A DNA stretch of 64,000 bases from NCBI RefSeq assembly GCF_910592395.1, contig NC_088314.1, positions 16,649,998 to 16,713,997 of the forward strand. The letters are read 5' to 3'. Source of the stretch: Lineus longissimus. Taxonomy: Eukaryota; Nemertea; Pilidiophora; Heteronemertea; Lineidae. A program made the translations under genes and the position numbers. Below, piece by piece: positions 9,201-20,700 of the stretch (its first letter is position 1; each line of letters starts with the position of its first letter). The notes beneath the pieces are model-generated. The model was not told where the DNA came from. It searched no databases and worked only from the letters and a program-made list of their open reading frames with translations.

Positions 9201-11683
9201 ATTGATTGTGTCCTTGGATAGGTTGTCTTTGAGATGGATTGCGTCCTTGGATAGGTTGTCTTTTGAGATTGATTGTGTCCTTGGATAGGTTGTCTTTGAG
9301 ATGGATCATGTCCTTGGATCAGTTGTCTTTGAGATAGATTGCGTCCTTGGATAGATTGTCTTTGAGATGGATCATGTCCTTGGATAGGTTGTCTTTTGAA
9401 ATTGATTGTGTCCTTGGATAGGTTGTCTTTTGAGATGAACTGTGTCCTTGGATAGATTGTCTTTGAGACGGATCATGTCCTTGGATAGGTTGCCTTTGAG
9501 ATGGATTGCGTCCTTGGATAGGTTGTCTTTTGAGGTTGATTGTGTCCTTGGATAGGTTGTCTTTTGAGATGAACTGTGTCCTTGGATAGATTGTCTTTGA
9601 GACGGATTGCGCCTTGGATCAGTTGTCTTTGAGATAGATTGCGTCCTTGGATAGGTTGTCTTTGAGATGGATTGCGTCCTTGGGTAGGTTGTCTTTTGAG
9701 ATTGATTGTGTCCTTGGATAGGTTGTCTTTGAGATGGATTGCGTCCTTGAATCGGTTGTCTTTTGAGATGGGTCATGTCCTTGGATAGATTGTCTTTTGA
9801 GATTGATTGTGTCCTTGGATAGGTTGTCTTTTGAGATTGATTGTGTCCTTGGATAGGTTGTCTTTTGAGATTGATTGTGTCCTTGGATAGGTTGTCTTTT
9901 GAGATTGATCGTGTCCTTGGATAGGTTGTCTTTGAGATGGATTGCGTCCTTGGATAGGTTGTCTTTTGAGATTGAATGTGTCTTTGGATAGGTTGTCTTT
10001 GAGATGGATCATGTCCTTGGATAGATTGTCTTTGAGATGGATCATGTCCTTGGATAGGTTGTCTTTTGAAATTGATTATGTCCTTGGATAGATTGTCTTT
10101 GAGATGGATCATGTCCTTGGATAGATTGTCTTTGAGATGGATCATGTCCTTGGATAGGTTGTCTTTGAGATGGATTGCGTCCTTTGATAGGTTGTCTTTG
10201 AGATGGATTGCGTCCTTTGATCGGTTGTCTTTTGAGATGGTCATGTCCTTGGATAGGTTGTCTTTTGAAATTGATTGTGTCCTTGGATAGATTGTCTTTT
10301 GAGAAAGATTGCGTCCTTGGATATATTGTCTTTGAGATGGATTGCGTCCTTGGATAGGTTGTCTTTTGAGATGGATTGTGTCCTTGGATAGGTTGTCTTT
10401 GAGATGGATTGCGTCCTTTGATCGGTTGTCTTTTGAGATGGTCATGTCCTTGGATAGATTGTCTTTTGAGATTGATTGTGTCCTTGGATAGGTTGTCTTT
10501 GAGATGGATTGCGTCCTTGGATAGGTTGTCTTTTGAGATTGATTATGTCCTTGGATAGGTTGTCTTTTGAGATGGATCATGTCCTTGGATATATTGTCTT
10601 TGAGATGGATTGCTTCCTTGGATAGGTTGTCTTTTGAGATTGATTGTGTCCTTGGATAGGTTGTCTTTTGAGATTGATTGTGTCCTTGGATAGGTTGTCT
10701 TTGAGATAGATTGCGTCCTTGGATAGGTTGTCTTTTGAGATGGACTGTGTCCTTGGATAGATTGTCTTTGAGATGGATCATGTCCTTGGATAGGTTGTCA
10801 TTTGAGATGGATTGTGTCCTTGGATAGATATGGGCGGTTATTTCCGCATAAATAGAGGTTGTCTCAAATAGACATTTTATGTCGTGTTATGACTCGAATA
10901 GACGTTTGGTGGCGCTTTTCAAATAGACATACACTCAAATAGCTGTTTGGTGGCGCTCGTATCTCAAATAAACATATATTGTCGTGTTTTCTGATTTTTG
11001 TGTATAACTCAAATAGACGTTTGGTGGCGCTTTTCAAATAGACATAAACCGCACTTACACCACCTGAAAATGGACCACCAATCTTGGTTCGGGAACCAAT
11101 GCCGCACCATCGAAAATCCACCAAGCGCTTACACCAGCGCTGTAGCTAGTTATAAAATCCGGCTACAGATGGCGCGCAAACAATAAGCAGAACGCAGAAA
11201 GCCTAGGCAGAAAGCGCCATTTCGAAAGCGCCGTCTGGAGCCGAACCATCTAACTAGCTAATTGCCGATCCATTTGTGCTTACACCACGACAAAGCCGAG
11301 CTTTTAACAAGCCGGGCGAATTTGGACCATCAAGCTTGGTGGGACAAATTCGCTCTGCAATTTGTATCGGCAATGGATTGCCGAACCAATTTGTCGCGGC
11401 AATGTGGTGGTGTAAGTGCAATTGGTCCACCAATATTTCGTGGTGTAAGCGCAGCTATACACTCAAATAGACGTTTGGTGGCGCTCGTATGTCAAATAAA
11501 CATATATTGTCGTGTTTTCTGATTTTTGTGTATTACTCAAATAGACGTTTGGTGGCGCTTTTCCGCAAAAATGGAAGTTCCCCAAATAGAAGTCTTTTGA
11601 GATGGATGGTGTCTTTGAATTTAGCTGTTTTTAGCTCACCTCTTAGCAGAGGTGAGCTTATCCCATACCGTGGCGTCCGTCGT

Positions 11684-11748
<65 letters not shown>

Positions 11749-14700
11749 CGTCGTCCGTTAGCAGGGCACGTTTCGTAACTGTTAGAGCTATTGAGTTGAA
11801 ACTTGGTACACATGTACCCTTATGTAATGACACCTTGGAGACCAAGTTTCGGTCCGATTCGTTTCATGGTTTGGCCACCAGGGGGCCAAACGTTAAAAGT
11901 GAAAATATGTTATATCTCCCTTAATAGTAGTCGGGAAATTTTGAAAAAAATATGGTAGGTACTTCTAGCAAAGGTGCATCATATATCCTCCGGGTTTTTG
12001 ATTTGACCTCCTTTTCAAGGTCACAGAGGTGAAATAGTGTAAATTGGCCGTTAGGATGTAATGGTGGCACGTTTCTAAACTGCAATGACTATTGATACCA
12101 AATTTGGTACACATTTACCCCTTAGTCAGGTGATCTCAGGGACCGAAGTTTGGTCCAATATGATTCACCACTTGACCACCAGGGGGCAAAATCCAAAAAC
12201 CTTAAAAATGTGATTATTCCTTAACTTCTTGCCCGATTGCCACCAATTTGATATCATGGGTACATCTCACCACCATACAGTATATGTCACACAGGTTTTT
12301 AATTTGACCTTCTTGTCAAGGTCACAGAGGTCAAATGGCGTAAATTCGCCGTCAGGCCGTAACTTTGGCACGTTTCTTAACTGCAATGACTATTGATCAC
12401 AAATTAAGTACACATGTACCCCTTGGTCAGGTGATATTAGGTACCGAAGTTTGGTGCGATCTGATTTGCCGTTTGGCCTCCAGGGAGGGGGCCAAATCCT
12501 AAATTCTTCAAAATGCCATTATTCCTAGTAATGACTTGCCTGATTGGCACCAATTTTATATCATAGGTACATCTAATTCTAACAACCATTCAATGTGTCA
12601 CCCGGGTCTTCTTTGATTTGACCTACTTTTCAAGGTCACAGAGGTCGAATGTACTGTAAATTGGCCATTTTGGGGAAATTGTAATTGCTTGGACCGACAT
12701 CAAACCTAACACTACATGACACAATACCATGCCCTTTATCCATCTTTCCTCCACATGAGGTGAGCACAATGGCCCTGGCCATTTTTTTCTGATTGTATCC
12801 TTGGATGGGTTGTCTTTTAACAGTGTCCTTATGGATAGATTGTTTTGAGACGTTCATCTTCTGAGGTTGTGTGTCCTCATGACTGCTTTTACAATGGAGG
12901 AGACGATTTGATTTTTATCAATGCAGTATATATTGAACAATCGGTCCAAATACAATTTACTAACTATTTGCAGGCCATGTCTTCACATTCTAGGTAGAAA
13001 TTTTTTAAATCTTGCTCTTTACATTCCAGGTAGAAAATATCTAATCTTTGCGGTGACCGTGACTTATTTACTCTTCACTTCAGACATGTACTTATTTGGG
13101 CTTTGCCATAACTTGTTTACTCTTTGCTTCAGACATGTACTTATTTGGGCTTTGCCCATCTCAAGACGAATTCTACCTGGTGGTGTGTGATAGATGTGGA
13201 CAGGTGGTCAAACCACAGGCGTTGGAGACACATTTAGGTAAGATGGGACATTTGGTGATGCAGCTGTTCTGTATAAAGGCTATCCAGATGATGCCATCAC
13301 ATAAGACTCAATTTAGGGCGTGAAGTTTTGCATTGTTGACCCACGTGGCGGACTTGATAATCGCTGCAGAGATGGTATTGGTAGTACATGAAGTTATGTG
13401 CGGCGGCGCTGATCCAGACGTTATCCATAGGTGTCGCCATTTGTAAATGACATCAAAATGGTCAAGGACTTGGCTTGACGTCCAAAATAGATTTCCAAAT
13501 GACGTCATGGCCTGTGTAGAAAAATCCCAGGCCATAGTAGCTTTTTTTGTGGTCTTTGGGCTGGTCGGTCTAGGACCTGGCATGACGTCCAACATGGATT
13601 TTCAAAGTGACGTCATGGCAGGGCCTCTGTACTTTATAGACGAATCCCATAGTAGCTTAGTTTGCGCTCATCTGGCTTGTCACATCATCACCCTCTTCTT
13701 TCTCTAGTCTGCAACATTGCAAACTTGCGATATGATTTCATGTTCATAGATATGTGACTTGGAGGTTACATAAGATTTCATTTTGACTGCTGTACAAGGG
13801 GTCTTGTAGCGTTGTGGTTAACACTGATGGCCGTCAGACAAGAGGGCCCAAGTTTGACTCGGGGGAGGACCCATGATTGTACTTTGGGATGAAGCGGCGT
13901 GGCTTTTAGAGAACGGAAATTCCCGGCTCTTCAATGTCTTCGAATGAGGTGTTAAACCAAGGATTCCTACATTGGTGTCAATCCCACTGCGAGCTAAAGA
14001 CCACACCAAGTAAAACATGAGTAGCTTGCATTGCACACACAGCGAAAGGTTTCATCGCAGGTGGTTAACATCCGAATCAAAACTGAGGCAGGTCAAGCCT
14101 CGGTGTCATGAAGGCCAAGATGTTTGCTTAAAATGTACAGATTGAATAACTTCATCAGAGACCCTGCTTAAAGTGGTGAGCCTATTGAAACACAAATGCG
14201 ATTGGTCACTGAATAAAATCTGGCCAGAGGCTGATTTCACAAAATGTATTGGCTACTATGCTACTGATGAAAAAATATATTGTTGAGAAATTTAGAAACA
14301 GTTGGGCGCAGTGCCTGCTTTAAAATGGAAAATGCATCGCCCAAATGAAAAATGGCTCCCCCAATGCAGCATGACTTATTTCACTGCTGTGATTCATTCT
14401 GCTTCTGTCTCACACAATCATGTAGGCTGCTTGGATAGTAGTGACATCTGCAAAGCAATTAACACATCAGAATATCAATATTCTCAGTCATCTTGGCGGG
14501 ATTACTCATGTTTTCTAGGATTTCTAAATCTGCTATTGTGAGTGCAGGAATATGATGCTCAAGACAAGGATGCATTTCTTAGTGCAATTGGCACATCATT
14601 GAAATTTAGAACTAGTTTACCTTTATGTGGGCGAATACCTTTGACAGTGACTTGTATACAATAGGAAGAAGGGAATTTCATTATTGTCACATTCGCAATA

Positions 14701-17700
14701 AATGATAGTGATGCATCCTTGTTTTATCTTTAAAGGGATAACTTGGGCTTGGGATTTTACCTGGCCATGGAGATAGTACCTCTGCTCGCCACCATGGATC
14801 ACCACATGTGATATCACACTATATATGCTGATCTCTGATGAGGATTTCGTCACTATTGCTAGGCAGTTTTGGACATGGGTTGTGAATTTCAGGCAGGCCT
14901 ACAGTTGCATCTCATTGTGTAATGCAGTTTGTTGAGTTTTCAGTTATCCTGGTTGGAGTTTTCAGTTATCCTGGTTGGAGAAGTCATGGTCCAGCTGGAA
15001 GCCATTTTTGTATGAAAACCAACATATCTCATGCCCCAGTTTTCCCTTTAAATGACAAAATGTTTTTCAAATGCGGTGATTGTCAGCAGGAAAACGTCAT
15101 GTCACTTGCGACTTTGGCTGAAATATAAGGACTGACGAGTGTCTGAACTTTGTACACTTACAACATGCTATTTAAGTTTCTGCTATCACCTGTGTTGGGG
15201 CATGCAACCAAAAAATGTTTGTTTGTGGTAGTCAGCACCTGCGACAATAATCAGTGATGGCAGCAACCTGCAATAAATATCAAACCGATTGATTACCGGT
15301 TATACCCCCAGACGGGAGATTTTTGTCACAAAAAGTCGCGACTATTGTTGCTGGTTGCAGCGTTGTAAATTCCTTGTTTGTGTGGGTGCTTTGGTAACAT
15401 TACAAAGAGAAGGCTCATCACCAACTGACAGTAATGGGATGGGTAAATTATTAATTAGCGCAGCTGACCACATTATCAATTTGAAACGGATAGCGCATTT
15501 AATATGTACCGCCTACATTATATGAATTCATGAGGAAATTCACTGTCGTTTATTCCTGATATTCATAAACACTGTTAAATATAAATTGCTAATGTACACA
15601 ATGCATTATCATTGAAATAATCAATAACACTTACGGAAAGGCAGTCGGTGTCGCTCCTAATAGGTTTCAGCGCTTCCACGAGGAATTTGCAAAAACTGCG
15701 ATGTTCAGTTGAGTAAATCAGTAGGTTGTCAGGTTTGTGCAGGTTGGAGAAATGAGCAAAAAAGATGGGTTTCGTGGTGTAGTTTAAAAGTGGTTTCCGT
15801 TGTTTTGTTTATGATCTTCTTGTGTATTTATATCGTGTAATGTTGTATATATACTCTAAAACTTCGAATACGGGGTCTGAGGCTCCGTTTCCATTCATTA
15901 CGATCTTAACGATGGAGGAGGGACTGTCGAGTTTTTGTATTGTTCTGTCAGCCAATGATGCTGATCTTGACTGTCAATCTAAGTGATAGGCTGGGTCTCT
16001 TTTATTAGAAGATGGGCCTACTGTAACCAGTGATGTTGATTCTGTTTCACTGTCAATGTCAGCCAAGATCAGAGCGTGATTATAACACATGCGACTCCAT
16101 TGGCCCATGTCATTGATAAAAGAATAATACCTGACTTATTGGCCCATCCCCATTAAAAACCATTGTAATAAATGAGGGCAGAGCCTCAGACCTTGCATTC
16201 GAGGTTTTGGTCAGTCAACACTATTTAAAAAAAATGTTCAAGTTAGATATGACAATGAGTTGGGGACACCAAGTGGCGTCATGTTCCAGCTTCATGTATA
16301 CGTGTCAATTTTTTCGCGATTAATGAAGCGGTCTTTAATAGATATGCGAGAGTATGTATGACCAGCTTAGGTGAAAAAATGGGAAAAAGTGAGAGAAAAC
16401 AACTTTTTCCTCAATTTCTTTATTTTCCAAAAAATGATTGTAGAAGTCGTACGAACTTGCTGGGTTGCTTTAAAGCCGCCTGGAGGCTGTTTAGTTTAGT
16501 AAAACAGAAGGTGGGGTGTTTCTCATTGAGTAACTAATCTTTTGATGGGTTTTTCTCAAAACAATAACTTGAACAAACGATGTGTTCTGAAAATGAAAAG
16601 CATCAGATGAGGTGATGTTATTAACGGGTTACTTATTGGGTGACTTAAACTTATCTTCAGAACGGATGAGTTTTTTATTGAAAAATACCTGAACAAATGA
16701 TGCATTCTGAAGTCGATACCTCAATCAATTCTGAAGAGACTGACAAGGGTGATATATCATTTAAAAGGTAGTTCTGTGCCCAGTCAGCCCATGCCAATAA
16801 CTCACCTTTTATCTTTAATCTTTGTGTTAGCTTTATTTTTGTTTTCGCTCAGGTGAAACTGAAAAAAGGGACTATGGGTTATCGTCTACAGTGTGTGTAG
16901 TACTTGGTTTTGAATTCACAAGGTAGCTTAAAAAGTATTCCGCTAGGACTTGGCAGATTTGAGTGTTCTCACCTGTCGATTACATGGGTGATTAGCCAGA
17001 TTCTGGATGTCTGAATCATGAAGTTCATCATCATGATGACTAGGTAGTGGTTTTACATTGTTGGGAATTTAGGCCATGTGAAATAATTGGATGGTAGATG
17101 GGAATTTAAAATATTTAAAAAAAAATTTGATGTGCAATTTAGAGTTAAAAAGTCCTGGGGCTGTATGGTCCGTTCTCTTGGTAAAAGACATCCCTTTTCA
17201 AGGGCTTGACACTACCAAACATAGACAAAAAGTTTTTGGCTGGGCAGCAGGGGAACAGTTATTACAAGAAAGAAAAAAAGAGGTTCTCATACGCAGTGGT
17301 TTACTTCGAAAATTGAGTTTGAGTTGCAGACATGGTCCATGGACCATTTCATTAGGATTCTTTAGCATGCAGTGCTGACAAATCGTGAGAGGGACTAAAA
17401 TATATTGACCCTCCAGAATTGTGGCCATCTCAATAAACGTTTGTGTTTTGTTTCCTTGCTCTGAAGAAGTTCTCAGACAGTAACTGCATAGATGTGTCCA
17501 GTATTCTTTATTTCGCACTAAATTAGAATGGCTAACACATAAATTGACAAAAACTGGTAGAAACAGGATTTGCTATAATTGTGTTCTATATTTCTCTTTA
17601 CAGAACAAAGACATGGTAACATCCCGACCAAAAAGTCACCAACAGCAGTCTCTCCCTCCACCATTGCCAGCAAAACCTCATCGTCATCGTCACCGGCTAC

Positions 17701-20700
17701 AACGTCAACAATTGCACGGTCATCACAGCCTAGTACGCCATCCTCACCACGACCATCACCGAGGGCGTCGCCCAAACTGACAAAACCCATGGCACCATTC
17801 ACCAAGATGAGTTCGGCAGAAATCAATTCGTTGAGCTCAAAAGACATGCACAAGATCAAAAGGAACCACTCAATGCCCGTTGTCAAAGTGGAACGAATAC
17901 CTTCCCCGTTGGCGATGAAAAAGGGTCGAGTGTCATTACCGCCTGAAAAGGCGCCGCCTGACTTAAAACGAAAGCATGTATCGTCGACTACGAGTAATAG
18001 TACGCATGGTGTCACACCGCCAAATGTCGGCGCGTCGACGTCAATGCCATCGCTATGTCCTACGACGACTGTCATGACAACCAGCATTACAACATTCGCA
18101 CTGACGACGATAACATCAACAACGAGTAGTAATCGCACCCCAAGTCCTGCTTCGGTATCTCCACCAAGTCTGCACCCATTGGCGTCGCCAGCGGCCCCAA
18201 TTCACTCGCCCGCTCCCCGTACCCCGACGCCCCTATTTGCTCCAACGCCGCTGCCACTGGTCTCGATTCCGCCGCCAACTCCAACACCACCTCCAGCTGT
18301 ATCTGCCTGTGTGCCGTCGCCAGTTAGTCTGCCACCGAAACTGGTTCCGGTGAATGTTGCCTCTCCTCCAGTGCGTGTGGCGACTCAGCCATCAAGAAGA
18401 CTGCCAAAAGAGAAACCGCCGAAGGAAAGGAAGTTGTTATTGTGTAAAGGTGGGTAAATCTTGAGTTGGGAAAAATTCGTTCCCATAACCCAGTCTGGGG
18501 TGATTAATCGGCTGAAATAAAAGGTCCATAGGAGATAGCTGACTAAAATATGAGGCCTATAGCAGAGAAACCAACTAAAATATGAGGTCTTTACTCTGAT
18601 CGTGTAGTGACGATTATAGTGCTGGTGGGCAAATTGTAGCTTGACAAGAAATTGTGCGTGTTTATCCTGGTCCTGAACTTCTTTAAACCAGGAAATTTAC
18701 ATAGTATCATAAGTTGAGCACTTTGCCAAGTCTCATGTCATACAGAGCAAAAAAACCCTTGTGAAAATTTCCCCCTATCATAATCACTTATACTTTGTGA
18801 ATGAGATTTTTGACACTCGTTTCTCCCTGAATTAAAAAAATGTCTAAACTCAAATCTAGAATTGCTAGCGATATGAGATTCTTTTATCTTGTCGGTTCTA
18901 AGATAGATACATTGAAACGGGCAAATAGATGACATGTATTGCGTGAAATCGGTTCCCTTGTGGAATCAATTTATTGTTGATTTCAATTTCAGATCGTGAA
19001 TTTGATGCTGACAAACATTGTGGTGCCTGGATACAAGATATAAGTCGTCAATGTACTCGTTCCCTCACATGTAAGGTAAGTGATCGAGTGATAGCGGACT
19101 TTTACTGAAAGTTTTGAAGCATTGCAAAAATGTGACAGTGATCGTTCGCAGATATAAGATTGAGCAATGACGTCAATAGATGGCAGACGGATTGTGGGGC
19201 AACAACGTTAATCCCCCTCAGTAACGGACATTTTAGTCACTAAGATATCCAAAGGACCCCGCTGGACCCGTCAAATTTTAGCTTCCCATCCACACTCCAT
19301 GCAAGCCGCAGTGTCTAAGCATGTAGCAGACGATAGGCAGGGCTCTTGCCCTTTGTCACAAGCATCGTTCCAAGATGGCAGCACTGTGCCTTAGCGTAAA
19401 TAGAGTGGAAAGTAAAAAGTGCATACCGCTCTGCAGGTCAGTGGTGCTGTAGGATGTCATTTTATGTTCCGCTGTGCTGGTCAAGGGTAGCAAAAGGGTT
19501 TAAAGTACTTGTACAATGGCGAACTCGTCTTCAATACAGACAGTAGAACCTCTCTATTAAGGACACCCTCGGGACTGACAAGTGCTGTCCTTAATAGAGA
19601 GGTGTCCTGATTTGAGAGGTCAAATTGAATGGAAACAACCAATTTGGGACCAAAACTAGTGTCCTTAATAGAGAAGTTGTCCTTAATAGAGAGGTGTCCG
19701 CTAACAGAGGTTCCATTGTAATTTAAAAATCCAGTGTTAAAAAATGTTTCAGTCTACTCATTTCTTCTTCAGACGCACGCATTATCGTTACGGCGCGCCG
19801 TGGTTGGCCGCAGTAAATCATTCGACGATCTCCTCAGGGAACATCGAGCAGCTAAAGAAGCGCTAGTGAAGCGTAAAGCTTTGGCGGCACAGGCAAACAA
19901 GAAGGCAGCGCCGGGCGGTCTGGTCGTCGAGGAACTGCCAAAGCCCGTGGAATCGCGGAGTGCTCCCGCATTGAACGGGGCGAGTTCGCAGAAGGCACTA
20001 GCACAAGCACTCATGGCGCCCACACCGTTATCTCCTCTCAAACTTGCCAAACCGACCAATAGGATACCCAACTCATTACAAAGGTAGGTTGAAGTCGGAT
20101 TGTGACTGTGAGTGATATAAAATGGGTACCAGGCCGCCGTGTACACCGTTTGTAATTACTTGTGGTCCAGTTAAATAGAAATTCACTAATACACAATGGC
20201 GTGGTACAGTTGTTATGAATACAAATTTGTTTAAATATGGTATTCATAGTATTTGTATATCAGCAGTTTACACAACGGCAATGTTGAAATTTATATTTAG
20301 TACATATTTCTGCAATTGGAATTTTTTTAATTCAATTACAAATTCGAAATTATTAACGAAAGGCGTTGGCCTTTAACCTGCGATAGACCAGCATCCTATC
20401 CAGGTGTAATACTCCTAGTCACTTAATGCTATGGAAATCGGGATAAGCTCCGGCCGCATGGGCTGTTCACTGTTATAGATTATAGAGGGATTACTGTCTT
20501 AGAAACTGTTTTCACCAAAATAACTTTGATGTCTTTCTTTTTCGAGCAGTTGTTTTTTTCTTGGGAAATGGAGTGGAGAGGGATTACTATCTCAGGAACT
20601 TTTTTCTCCAACATAACTTTGAAATCTTTTTCAGGCCTGCATTTTCCCCTCCGGCTCAGCCTATTCTTCAAAAGGAACCCACACCGCCCCCTGAGTTGTC

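Noticed and set aside
9372-10781. 469-codon minus-strand frame and its neighbours at 8654-9309
   Set aside because: Entirely composed of the 33/34-bp satellite; open because the unit lacks stops. No non-repeat sequence, no family match.
11636-11924. Poly-Ser, poly-Arg frames on both strands
   Set aside because: CGT microsatellite translated in different frames.
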